64,000 nucleotides of DNA, from assembly GCF_902859735.1 (NCBI RefSeq), contig NZ_CADIJY010000002.1, positions 372,001-436,000 of the forward strand. The letters run 5' to 3'. A model generated the notes under the pieces. The model had not been told where the DNA came from. It worked only from the letters and a program-made list of their open reading frames with translations, and ran no database searches. Numbering within the stretch: position 1 is the first letter of the stretch; each line of letters opens with the position of its first letter. Shown in pieces: positions 20,952 through 29,590 of this stretch. The stretch is from Achromobacter aegrifaciens. Lineage in GTDB: Bacteria; Pseudomonadota; Gammaproteobacteria; Burkholderiales; Burkholderiaceae_B. The translations under genes were made by a program, and so were the position numbers.

Positions 20952-22195
20952 GAGCGGACCTCCTGGGCGTTGGCGCGCGCCACCATGGCGTCGAGCAGCA
21001 CGTTGCACCCGGCTTCCAGGTCAGCGGGCTTGGCGTCCTCGATCTCGTTGTGGCTGACGCCGTCCTTGCACGGCACGAAGATCATGGCGGTAGGGGTGAC
21101 GGCGGCCATGTAGACCGCGTCGTGGCCCGCGCCGGTGACGATGTCCATGGCGGCCAGGCCGCGGCGCGCGGCGCCGTCGCGCACCTTGCCGACCAGGTCC
21201 GGGTCGAACGGGGTGGGCGGGAAGTACTGCACGTGCTTCACGTCCACTTCCACGTTGTGGCGCTGGGCGATTTCGGCGCAGATTTCGTGCCAGCGCTGGT
21301 CCATGCGGGTGAGCGTGGCCTCGTCCTCGTGGCGCAGGTCCACCGTGAAACGCACCTGGCCCGGGATGACGTTGCGCGAACCGGGGTGCGCGTGGATTTC
21401 ACCCACGGTGCCGCGGCCATGCGGCTGGTTATCGTTGGCAATGTCGACCACCGCCTGCAGCAGGAAGCTGGAGGCGTACAGCGCGTCGCGCCGGATCGGC
21501 ATGGGGGTGGGGCCGGCATGCATTTCCATGCCGGTCACGGTCACGTCGTACCAGCGCAGGCCGAGCGACCCGGTCACCACGCCAACCACTTTTTCTTCAT
21601 GCTCCAGGATCGGGCCTTGTTCGATGTGGGCCTCGAAATAGGCGCCCACCGGGCGGCCGCCCACGGGGTCCGTGCCGGCATAGCCGATGGCTGCCAGCTC
21701 TTCGGCCACCGACTTGCCGTCGCGGTCGGTCGCGGTCAGCGCCACTTCCAGCGGGAATTTGCCGGCGAATACGCCCGAACCCATCATCACGGGCACGAAG
21801 CGCGAGCCTTCCTCGTTGGTCCAGATGGCGACTTCCAGCGGCGCCTCCGTGACCACGCCGTGGTCGTTCAGGCTGCGCATGACCTCCAGGCCCGCCAGCA
21901 CGCCATAGCAGCCGTCGAACTTGCCGCCGGTGGGCTGGGTGTCGATATGGCTGCCGGTCATGACCGGCGGCAGGTCATTGTTGCGGCCGGCGCGGCGGGC
22001 GAAGATGTTGCCCACCTGGTCCACGCGCAGCGTCATGCCGGCATCGCGCATCCAGCCGGTGACCAGGTTGCGGCCCTGGCCGTCCAGCGCGGTCAGCGCC
22101 AGGCGGCAGTTGCCGCCCTTGGCCGTGGCGCCGATCTGCGCCAGGTCCATCAGCGACTGCCACAGCCGCTGTCCGTTGATCGATATCGTCGTCAT
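20948..22195 (-). CDS. M20-family amidase, hydantoinase/N-carbamoylase type
   Basis: A 415-residue binuclear-metal amidohydrolase of the N-carbamoyl-L-amino-acid hydrolase/allantoate amidohydrolase/beta-ureidopropionase group. Metal ligands appear in GSHIDTQPTGGKFDG, WTNEEGSRF and HIEQGP, and later in the dimer-domain MHAGPTPM and GAGHDAVYMA. It hydrolyses a ureido or amide C-N bond in the cytoplasm, freeing an amine or amino acid. It follows the ThDP enzyme by 17 bases and overlaps the ALDH start, so the three probably act on one pathway. Confidence 0.87.
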   Translation of the reverse strand: MTTISINGQRLWQSLMDLAQIGATAKGGNCRLALTALDGQGRNLVTGWMRDAGMTLRVDQVGNIFARRAGRNNDLPPVMTGSHIDTQPTGGKFDGCYGVLAGLEVMRSLNDHGVVTEAPLEVAIWTNEEGSRFVPVMMGSGVFAGKFPLEVALTATDRDGKSVAEELAAIGYAGTDPVGGRPVGAYFEAHIEQGPILEHEEKVVGVVTGSLGLRWYDVTVTGMEMHAGPTPMPIRRDALYASSFLLQAVVDIANDNQPHGRGTVGEIHAHPGSRNVIPGQVRFTVDLRHEDEATLTRMDQRWHEICAEIAQRHNVEVDVKHVQYFPPTPFDPDLVGKVRDGAARRGLAAMDIVTGAGHDAVYMAAVTPTAMIFVPCKDGVSHNEIEDAKPADLEAGCNVLLDAMVARANAQEVRS

Positions 22196-22212
22196 GTTGG
22201 AGTTCCTCTGTG

Positions 22213-23925
22213 TCAGTGGCTGGCGGCGGCATTGCGGGCCAGTGCGGCTTCGCGGATGCCCATCAGGGTTTCGCCCGGCGAAATGCCATTGGCGTCGTAG
22301 CGGATTTCCAGAAGGGCCGGCATGTTTTCGCGTTCGGCAAAGGCCAGCGCGCGCTCGAATGCGGGACCGAAGCTGGCGGTGTCTTCCACGGCTTCGCCGT
22401 AGCCGCCGTAGCCGCGGATGATCTGCGTGAAATCCGGGTTCTCGAAGGACAGGGCGATGGTGCGCGCCGGGAACTCGCGTTCCTGGTGCGCGCGGATGGT
22501 GCCCCAGATGCCGTTGTTGAACACCAGCACCACCACGCCCAGGCGGTATTGCAGCGCCACGCCCAGTTCCTGCATGTTCATCTGGAAGCAGCCGTCGCCG
22601 GCATAGCAGACCACCGTGCGCTTGCGGTCTTCCAGCTTCGCCGAGATCGCCGCCGGCAGGCCGTAGCCCATGGAGCCCACGGTGGGCGTGAGGCTGGTGC
22701 CGGGGCCGGCATAGCGGCGGTAGCGGTGGGGGTACAGCGCATAGTTGCCCGCGCCCACGGTGATGCAGGCGTCGGCCGGCACGTGCGCGTCGACGTAGGC
22801 GGCGGCTTGGTCCAGGCTCATCGGCCCGGGCGATGGCAGCGGCTTGAGGCTGTCAACCAGTTCCTGGTGCGCGGCGCGCACCGCCTCGCCGCGCGCCGTC
22901 TTGTGGCCGGGGACCAGGCCCGCCACGCTGGCGGCGAAGCTGGCCACGTCCGCCACGATGGCCTGGGTCGGCGAGAACACGCGGCCCAGTTCGGCGGCGT
23001 CCGGATACACGTGGATCAGTTGCTGGCGTGGCAGCGGGCTTTCGATGACGGTATAGCCTTCGGTCGTGGCCTCGCCCATGCGCGTGCCCACGGCCAGCAC
23101 CAGGTCGGCGTCGTGCAGGCGCTGGCGCAGCTCGGGCGTCATGGCCCAGCCGACGTGGCCGGCGGCGTTGGGGTGGCGCTGGTCGAAGCACTCCAGGCGG
23201 CGCCAGGCCGTGCCTACCGGCAGCTCGAAGCGTTCGGCGAAGCCGGCGATCTGGTCGATGGCGGTCTGGTGCCAGCCATTGCCGCCCAGCAGCAGGAAGG
23301 GACGTTCGGCAGCGTCCAGCAATTGGGTCATGCGGGCCAGGTCGGCGGCGCCGGGGTGGCTGTGCACGCGCGGGTAGCGCGGCAGGTCGGCCACGCGGGC
23401 GCGGCCCCACAGCGTGTCCTCGGGCAGCGCCAGCACCACGGGGCCGGGACGGCCGCTGGTGGCAATTGCGAAGGCGCGCGAGATGTACTCGGGGATGCGG
23501 TCGGTGCGGTCGATCTGCGCCACCCATTTGGCCATCTGGCCGAACATGCGGCGATAGTCGATTTCCTGGAAGGCTTCGCGCTCCATGAAGTCGTTGCCCA
23601 CCTGGCCCACGAACAGGATCATCGGGGTGGAGTCCTGGAAGGCGGTATGCACGCCGATGCTGGCGTTGGTGGCGCCCGGGCCCCGCGTGACGAAGCAGAT
23701 GCCGGGTTCGCCGGTCAGCTTGCCATAGGCTTCGGCCATGTAGGCCGCGCCGCTTTCCTGGCGGCAGACGATGGCCTCGATGGCATCGGTGTGGTCGTTC
23801 AGCGCGTCGATGCAGGGCAGATAGCTTTCGCCGGGGATCATGAACACGCGGCGCGCGCCATGGATGCGCAGCTGCTGCATCAGGATCTGACCGCCATTGC
23901 GTTCGGGAATTGCTGCTGACGTCAT
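22213..23925 (-). CDS. ThDP-dependent enzyme (2-oxoacid decarboxylase/carboligase type), paralogue of 15821-17527
   Basis: A 570-residue thiamine diphosphate enzyme. The N-terminal MIPGESYLPCIDAL and catalytic E57 in CRQESGAAYMAEA are clear. The cofactor motif is GDGCFQMNMQELG with the closing NN in VLVFNNGIWG. Like the enzyme at 15821 it has PGESYL and EAFQEIDY. It overlaps the CitE-like gene as ATGA. A decarboxylase role, making an aldehyde for the downstream ALDH, fits the operon; acetolactate synthesis is less likely here because no small subunit is present. Confidence 0.8.
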   Translation of the reverse strand: MTSAAIPERNGGQILMQQLRIHGARRVFMIPGESYLPCIDALNDHTDAIEAIVCRQESGAAYMAEAYGKLTGEPGICFVTRGPGATNASIGVHTAFQDSTPMILFVGQVGNDFMEREAFQEIDYRRMFGQMAKWVAQIDRTDRIPEYISRAFAIATSGRPGPVVLALPEDTLWGRARVADLPRYPRVHSHPGAADLARMTQLLDAAERPFLLLGGNGWHQTAIDQIAGFAERFELPVGTAWRRLECFDQRHPNAAGHVGWAMTPELRQRLHDADLVLAVGTRMGEATTEGYTVIESPLPRQQLIHVYPDAAELGRVFSPTQAIVADVASFAASVAGLVPGHKTARGEAVRAAHQELVDSLKPLPSPGPMSLDQAAAYVDAHVPADACITVGAGNYALYPHRYRRYAGPGTSLTPTVGSMGYGLPAAISAKLEDRKRTVVCYAGDGCFQMNMQELGVALQYRLGVVVLVFNNGIWGTIRAHQEREFPARTIALSFENPDFTQIIRGYGGYGEAVEDTASFGPAFERALAFAERENMPALLEIRYDANGISPGETLMGIREAALARNAAASH

Positions 23926-24851
23926 GCGGAGTCTCCTTGTTGCGGGACGGCCTGCGCGCGGCGCTCGGCGGCCCATCGTTCGAATTGGTGATGGCGCGCC
24001 AATAGGCGGCGCGCGGTGTTGTAGACAGGCGGATCGATGCGCTCGGCGTCGTGGCGGCCGGCGCGCTGGGCTTCATAGCGGGCGACGCAATCATGGGCCG
24101 CCATGACTTCGTCCGGGGCGGGCGTGAACACCGCGTGGATCAGCTTGACCTGGTCGGCCACGGTGGCGCACTTGGACTTCAGGCCCATGCGGCGGGCCCA
24201 GCGCACATCGGCTTCCAGCGCCGGCATGTCGCGGTAGTTGAAGGGGCAGTCGATGGGCAGGCAGCCGGCCGCCGTGCAATCCAGCAGGAAGCGGGCGCGC
24301 AGGTGATGCAGTTCGATGCCGTCCTTGCCGCGCTCGGCGCCCAGGCTGGCGGTCAGGTCCTCGGCGGCCAGCAGGCAGGCGGACACGCGCGGGCTGGCGG
24401 TCAGGATGTCATAGGCGCGGTGCACGCCCAGCGCGGACTCCAGCGTGGGCACGATCTCGGTGCTGCCCGCGGGCAGGCCCAGTTCGGCTTCCAGCGCGGT
24501 GATCGCCTGGTCCAGCGCGGCGATCTGCGCCGCGCTTTCGGCGTGGGGCAGGAACACCGCGTCCGGCGCGCCCGGCATCACGCCGCGCAGGTCCGCCAGG
24601 CCGTCGTCTTCGAGCTTGTTGATGCGCACCGCGGCCACCACGCCCAGGGCGCGGCAGCGGCCGAACAGTTCGGCGATGATGGGGCGCGCGGCTGGCCGGT
24701 CCGCCGGGGCGGTGAACTCTTCCAGGTCCGCGACCAGCGCATCGGCGCCGCTGGCCAGGCCGTCGGCCTGGGCGTTGGGGTCGAATCCGGGCACGAACAT
24801 CCAGCTGCGGCGCAGGAAGGGGGGACGGCGGGAGGGGGTAATAGGGGTCAT
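23922..24851 (-). CDS. CitE-like HpcH/HpaI-family CoA ester lyase
   Basis: A 309-residue TIM-barrel protein of the citrate lyase beta-subunit-like group. Typical signs are the N-terminal RRSWMFVPGFDP, the metal-binding acidic site in VADLEEFTAP, RINKLEDDG and a later LLAAEDLTASLGAERG. These enzymes make or break C-C bonds of malyl-CoA, citramalyl-CoA or related thioesters. It overlaps its neighbours on both sides as ATGA, locking it into the operon with the TRAP transporter and ThDP enzyme. Confidence 0.82.
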   Translation of the reverse strand: MTPITPSRRPPFLRRSWMFVPGFDPNAQADGLASGADALVADLEEFTAPADRPAARPIIAELFGRCRALGVVAAVRINKLEDDGLADLRGVMPGAPDAVFLPHAESAAQIAALDQAITALEAELGLPAGSTEIVPTLESALGVHRAYDILTASPRVSACLLAAEDLTASLGAERGKDGIELHHLRARFLLDCTAAGCLPIDCPFNYRDMPALEADVRWARRMGLKSKCATVADQVKLIHAVFTPAPDEVMAAHDCVARYEAQRAGRHDAERIDPPVYNTARRLLARHHQFERWAAERRAQAVPQQGDSA

Positions 24852-26131
24852 TGCACGTGCCTCGGCAGGAACAGCACCAGTTCAGGTACGAAAGTCAGCA
24901 GCAGCATGACCGCGGTCATGGCCAGCATCATCCAGGACAGAGGACGCAGGGTCTGCATCATGTTGATGCCGCCGATCTTGCACGCGGCCATCAGGTCGAC
25001 CCCGACGGGCGGCGTGTTGGCGCCAATGGCCATGTTGATCGACAGCAGGATGCCGAAGTGCACCGGATCGATGTTGTAGTGCGCCAGCACCGGCATCACG
25101 ACCGGGGCCACGATGATGATGACCGGGATCGCTTCCATGAAAGTGCCCAGGAGCAGCAGCACCACGGTCAGCACCAGCAGCACGGCGGTCTTGCTGTCGG
25201 TCCATTCGACCAGCAGCGTGGACAGCGCCTGCGGCACCTGCTCGGCCACCAGCACCCAGGCGAACAGGCCCGACGCGCCGATGATGAGCAGGATGGACGC
25301 GCTGCTTTCGCCGGTGGACTTCAGGTTGTCCCACAGCGACTTCAGGCTCAGCGTGCGGTACCAGAAGAAGCCGATCAGCAAGGCGTAGATGATGGCGCTG
25401 GAGGCGGCCTCGGTAGCGGTGAAGATCCCGAAGCGGATGCCGCCGATGATCAGCACCGGCACCATCAGGGCAGGCAGCGCGTCGATGGCGGCGGCGCGCA
25501 GTTCCGGCCAGCTGAATGGCTGGCCGCCGGCCCAGTTGTGCTTGCGCGACTGCCAGACGGCCACGCCGATCAGCGACAGCCCCAGCAGGATGCCCGGAAT
25601 GATCCCGGCCACGAACAGCTTGCCCACCGAGGTGTCGGTGATGGTGCCGTAGACGATCAGCACGATGCTGGGCGGAATGATGGTGGACGTCGCGCCGGCG
25701 CTGCCGACCAGGGCGCAGGAAAAGCCCTTGTCGTAGCCGCTGCGGGCCATGGCGGGCAGCAGCAGGCTGCCGATGGCGACCACGTCGGCCACGCCGGAAC
25801 CGGACAGCGCGCCGAACATCAGGCAGGCCAGCACGGCCACCACCGCCAGGCCACCCTTGATGTCGCCGACGATGGCGGCGCACAGGCGCACGATGCGCTG
25901 GGTCAGGCCGGCGCCGTTCATCAGCTGCGCGGCCAGGATGAACAGCGGAATCGCCAGCAGCGTGAAGCTGTCCAGCCCCACCACATACTGTTGCGCCGCC
26001 ACCATCATGGGCGCGGAGTCGAAGACCGCCAGATAGGCCAGGCAGGACAGCACCAGGCCGAAAGCGATGGGCATGTCGATCAGCACCGTGATCGTGAACA
26101 CGCCCATCAGGAAGAGAGCACCCGTAGACAT
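24848..26131 (-). CDS. TRAP transporter large membrane subunit (DctM type)
   Basis: A 427-residue integral membrane protein with about twelve or more helices, the cation-coupled transport subunit of a TRAP transporter. Family signs include ACLMFGALSGSGVADVVAIG, GATSTIIPPSI and the C-terminal NMAIGANTPPVGVDLMAAC. It follows the small subunit by four bases and overlaps the CitE-like start as ATGA. It works with the adjacent DctQ- and DctP-type proteins to import an anionic solute. Confidence 0.93.
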   Translation of the reverse strand: MSTGALFLMGVFTITVLIDMPIAFGLVLSCLAYLAVFDSAPMMVAAQQYVVGLDSFTLLAIPLFILAAQLMNGAGLTQRIVRLCAAIVGDIKGGLAVVAVLACLMFGALSGSGVADVVAIGSLLLPAMARSGYDKGFSCALVGSAGATSTIIPPSIVLIVYGTITDTSVGKLFVAGIIPGILLGLSLIGVAVWQSRKHNWAGGQPFSWPELRAAAIDALPALMVPVLIIGGIRFGIFTATEAASSAIIYALLIGFFWYRTLSLKSLWDNLKSTGESSASILLIIGASGLFAWVLVAEQVPQALSTLLVEWTDSKTAVLLVLTVVLLLLGTFMEAIPVIIIVAPVVMPVLAHYNIDPVHFGILLSINMAIGANTPPVGVDLMAACKIGGINMMQTLRPLSWMMLAMTAVMLLLTFVPELVLFLPRHVQ

Positions 26132-26135
26132 CTTG

Positions 26136-26615
26136 TTAATCCTTTGCAGCGGCGGGAGCGGAAGAGAACAGCTGCGCCAGGTGCACCACGATGGTGATGG
26201 CGCAGGCGAAAGGCAGCGCCAGGTAGACGGTGCCGGCGGACACGTCCAGCGCGGGCAGGGTCTGGTCCATGGTCAGCTCGGCCAGCTGCCAGCCGGCATA
26301 ACCCAGCGCCGCCAGGCCGACGATGATGAGCGCCTGGTTGATGCGTTCAAAGGCGTTGAGGATCCGGGGATTGCGCACCACGAAGGGCAGCAGCCCGGCC
26401 ATCAGGTGCGAACGCTCATGGCTGCAGACGACGCCGCCGATGAAGGCCGACCACACCAGCACCAGCCGCGGCAGTTCCTCGGCCCAGTGCGGCGTGGTGT
26501 GGGTGACGAAGCGGGCGAACACCACGTAGGAGATCAGGATCGCCAGCAAGGCCACCGCCAGGGCGGCGAAGGCCTTGCTGATGCCCGACAGGATCGCGGA
26601 CAGTCGGTTGAGCAT
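26136..26615 (-). CDS. TRAP transporter small membrane subunit (DctQ type)
   Basis: A 159-residue protein with four membrane helices and the family motif HWAEELPRLVLVWSAFIGG, then SHERSHLMAG. The start ATG overlaps the stop of the receptor gene (TAATG). The frame is open far upstream across the receptor gene, but that part is antisense-like noise. It pairs with the DctM subunit. Confidence 0.9.
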   Translation of the reverse strand: MLNRLSAILSGISKAFAALAVALLAILISYVVFARFVTHTTPHWAEELPRLVLVWSAFIGGVVCSHERSHLMAGLLPFVVRNPRILNAFERINQALIIVGLAALGYAGWQLAELTMDQTLPALDVSAGTVYLALPFACAITIVVHLAQLFSSAPAAAKD

Positions 26616-27610
26616 TACTTGGCCTCGCGGTACTTCTGCACCAGCGCCATCAGCTCGGGGCCGTAGGTGACCGAGTAGGTCTTCCACACCGGCTCCACCG
26701 CGGCGGCGAAGGCGGCCTTGTCGACCTCGTTGACCTGCATGCCCTTGTCCTTCAGCTGGGCGATGTATTGCTGGTCGCCGTCGGTGATCATCTGGCGCTG
26801 GGCGTCGCGCCACTTGTCGGCGGCGGCCTGCACGATCTTCTTGTCCTCGGCCGAGAGGCGGTTCCACACCGGCTTGGAGATGATCAGGTTGGCCGGACCC
26901 CAGACGTGGCCGGTCAGCGACAGGTACTTCTGCACCTCGAAGAAGGACGAGGTGTAGATGATGGACAGCGGGTTCTCCTGGGCGTCGAACACCTTTTGCT
27001 GCAGGGCCGAATACAGTTCGCCGAAGGCCAGCGGCGCGGGGTTGGCGCCCAGCGCGGTAAAGGTGTCCAGGCGCATCTTGTCGGGCGTGACGCGGGTCTT
27101 CAGGCCGGCCAGGTCGGCGGGTTTGGCCACCGCGCCGCGGTTGTTGGTGACGTGGCGAAAGCCGTTTTCCCACCACGAGATGATGGTCAGGTTCTTCTTG
27201 TCGGCCAGCTTGGCCAACGCCTCGCCCAGTTCGCCGTCGAAGGCCTTGTAGGCCTGTTGCGAGGTCGACCAGGTATAGGGCAGCTCGACCACGCCGAACT
27301 TGGGTTCGATGGGCTGCAGCGAGCCCGAGCCGATGATGGCCGCGCCCTGGCTGCCGATCTGCAGGCCTTCGAGCATGGTCTTTTCATTGCCCAGCTGGCC
27401 GCTGGGGAACAGCACGAAATTGACGCGGCCGGCGGTCTTTTCCTTGACCTCGGCGGCAAAGCCTTCGGCGGCCTTGTTCCAGCTGTGGCTGGGCGCCAGC
27501 ACGTGGCCGAGCTTGATATCCAGGGCGTGGGCCGACAACGGCGCGAGGCCGGCGAGGGCGAGCAGGGCGGCGGCCAGCAGGGCCGGTTTCTTTTGAGGAG
27601 CGGTGGTCAT
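26615..27610 (-). CDS. TRAP transporter solute-binding protein (DctP type)
   Basis: A 331-residue periplasmic receptor with a signal peptide (cleavage near SAHA). The mature start LDIKLGHVLAPSHSW and the conserved LAGLKTRVTPDKMRLDTFTA contain the Arg that salt-bridges the substrate carboxylate in this family. So the ligand is probably a carboxylate. It is first in the TRAP trio and follows the YncE-like gene after 34 bases. Confidence 0.92.
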   Translation of the reverse strand: MTTAPQKKPALLAAALLALAGLAPLSAHALDIKLGHVLAPSHSWNKAAEGFAAEVKEKTAGRVNFVLFPSGQLGNEKTMLEGLQIGSQGAAIIGSGSLQPIEPKFGVVELPYTWSTSQQAYKAFDGELGEALAKLADKKNLTIISWWENGFRHVTNNRGAVAKPADLAGLKTRVTPDKMRLDTFTALGANPAPLAFGELYSALQQKVFDAQENPLSIIYTSSFFEVQKYLSLTGHVWGPANLIISKPVWNRLSAEDKKIVQAAADKWRDAQRQMITDGDQQYIAQLKDKGMQVNEVDKAAFAAAVEPVWKTYSVTYGPELMALVQKYREAK

Positions 27611-27644
27611 GGCGGAACTCCGGGAGCAGGGGGGATGGGTAGGG

Positions 27645-28781
27645 TCAGTAGGATTGGGCGCGCATCGAAGCGGGCCGTCCGGGCAGGGCGATGCGGGTGC
27701 CGGTGTCGCTCAGGCCGTGGTCGCCCACGGCCAGAACCTGCATTTCGGCATCGAGGAAATTGCCGACATAGAGGTAGCGGCTGTCGGGGCTGAAGGCCAG
27801 GCCCTCGGGCAGCGCGCCGACTTCGATGGCGCCGGCGCGGGTCACGGACTGCCCGTCGATGCGCAGCAATACGATCTGTCCGCGCGGGTGGTGGAACCAG
27901 ACGCTGGACGGGTTGTTCGAACCTTGGACGATGGCGACCGCCGCATGGCGGCCGTCGGGGCTGATGGCGATGCCTTCGGGGCCGTCCTCGACCATGACGC
28001 GGTCGATCACGCGCGGCGGATCGGCGCGCAGGTCCACCACGCTGACCGAATCCGCGTGGCCGTCCGACGCGGTCGGGCTGCCCATGTCCACCACCAGCGC
28101 CAGCGCGCCGTCGGGCGACACCACCAGGTTGAACGGCACCAGGCCGGTGGTCAGGTCCTCGGCCGGATCGTGGGTCACGATGGGGGCCGCGCCGCTCTCG
28201 TCGATGCGCAGCACGCCCAGGCGATGGGTGTCGGTCTTGACCACGAAGGCGCGGCGGCCGTCCGCGGAAAATGAAACGGCCACCACAGGGGTGCTCACGT
28301 CCACTTCGCCGCAGACCTCGGCGCGCTTGCCCGCGATGCGCAGCACCGACACCGAGCGGCCGGCCTTGTTGGCCACCAGCGCCAGCGTGCCGGCGCGGTT
28401 GATGGACAGGCCCGAGGGCTGCAACCCGACCTCCAGCCGCTGCACAATGGCGGGCGGGCAGGCTTGCAGGTCGATCACGTACAGGCCGCGGCCCGGCTCG
28501 GGCTGCCAGCCGGCGCCGTCGGCGCGCGCGGGCCAATCCATCGAATCCGCGATCAGGCCCAGGCGCTGGTCGGGCGTGACGGCCAGATTGACTGGCGGGC
28601 CGAACAGGGAGTTGGGCAGGGACAAGGTGGCGACCAATTCCGGCGCGGCGGGATTCGCGCCGGCGTCGTAGACGCACAGGCTGTCATTGCCCGGGGCCAG
28701 GAAACGGATCTGGCCGTCGTCCCAGGTGACCTTCTGGTCGTTGCCGACCAGCAGCAGGTGGCGGGTGGCGGGTGTGGTCAT
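27645..28781 (-). CDS. YncE-like beta-propeller protein
   Basis: A 378-residue protein of repeated beta-blade units of the YncE/lactonase-like propeller class. Repeats are seen as AVTPDQRLGLIAD, SINRAGTLALVANK, SFSADGRRAFVVK, VVSPDGALALVVD, AISPDGRHAAVAI and AFSPDSRYLYVGN. No signal peptide is visible, so it is probably cytoplasmic. It overlaps the upstream ATPase gene by ATGA and precedes the TRAP genes. It could be a lactonase or a scaffold; neither can be decided from sequence. Confidence 0.75.
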   Translation of the reverse strand: MTTPATRHLLLVGNDQKVTWDDGQIRFLAPGNDSLCVYDAGANPAAPELVATLSLPNSLFGPPVNLAVTPDQRLGLIADSMDWPARADGAGWQPEPGRGLYVIDLQACPPAIVQRLEVGLQPSGLSINRAGTLALVANKAGRSVSVLRIAGKRAEVCGEVDVSTPVVAVSFSADGRRAFVVKTDTHRLGVLRIDESGAAPIVTHDPAEDLTTGLVPFNLVVSPDGALALVVDMGSPTASDGHADSVSVVDLRADPPRVIDRVMVEDGPEGIAISPDGRHAAVAIVQGSNNPSSVWFHHPRGQIVLLRIDGQSVTRAGAIEVGALPEGLAFSPDSRYLYVGNFLDAEMQVLAVGDHGLSDTGTRIALPGRPASMRAQSY

Positions 28782-29590
28782 GCCGCGAGCTCCTGCGCCT
28801 GCGGTACCGCCAGGGTGGCGCCGATGAGCTGCCGCGTGTACGGGTGGACCGGCTCGAAGTAAACCTGGCTGGCAGGACCGCGTTCGACCACGCGGCCGCC
28901 TTGCAGCACCACGATCTCGTCGGCAATGTGCTGCACCACGGCCAGGTTGTGGCTGATGAACAGATAGCCCAGGCCGCGTTCGCGCTGCAGCTCCATCAAA
29001 AGGTTCAGGATCTGCGCCTGCACAGATACGTCCAGCGCCGAAGTGGGTTCGTCGCAGATCAGCAACTGCGGCTCCAGCATCAGGGCGCGCGCGATGGCCA
29101 CGCGCTGGCGCTGGCCGCCGGACAGCTCGCGCGGATAGCGCGCGGCGAAGGCCGGCACCAGGCCCACGGCGTCCATCATGCGGCGCACCGACGCGGCCTG
29201 GGAGGCCGCATTGCCGATGCCATGCGTGCGCAGCGGCGCGGTCAGGATCTCGCTGATGGTGCGGCGCGGGTTGAGCGAGGAATACGGATCCTGGAACACC
29301 ATCTGGATGCGGCGGGCGCGGGCGCGGGCCGGCATCGCGGCCAGCGGCTTGCCGTCCAGCAGCGCCTGGCCCTGGGTCGGCGCCAACAGGCCCAGCATCA
29401 GCTTGGCGATGGTGGACTTGCCGCTGCCGGATTCGCCCACCAGGCCGATGGTCTGGCCGGCGGGCACGTGCAAGTCGATGTCATGCAGGATGCGCGGCGC
29501 GGGCCGGCGCGAGAACAGGCCGGCGCGGCCATACTGGAAGCACAGCGCGTTCAGGCTGATGCTGGCGGAAGTGGCGGTCGGGCTGCTCAT
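28778..29590 (-). CDS. Peptide-type ABC transporter ATPase (DppF/OppF group)
   Basis: A 270-residue ABC ATPase: Walker A GESGSGKST, Q-loop in VFQDPYSSLNPRRT, signature LSGGQRQR, Walker B LLICDEPTSALD. The short C-terminal PVHPYTRQLIGAT is the oligopeptide-transporter extension. I take the ATG at 29590 (MSSPTATS), which overlaps the stop of the partner ATPase as ATGA; a longer frame begins inside that gene. It powers import together with the DppD-type ATPase and the two permeases. Confidence 0.92.
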   Translation of the reverse strand: MSSPTATSASISLNALCFQYGRAGLFSRRPAPRILHDIDLHVPAGQTIGLVGESGSGKSTIAKLMLGLLAPTQGQALLDGKPLAAMPARARARRIQMVFQDPYSSLNPRRTISEILTAPLRTHGIGNAASQAASVRRMMDAVGLVPAFAARYPRELSGGQRQRVAIARALMLEPQLLICDEPTSALDVSVQAQILNLLMELQRERGLGYLFISHNLAVVQHIADEIVVLQGGRVVERGPASQVYFEPVHPYTRQLIGATLAVPQAQELAA

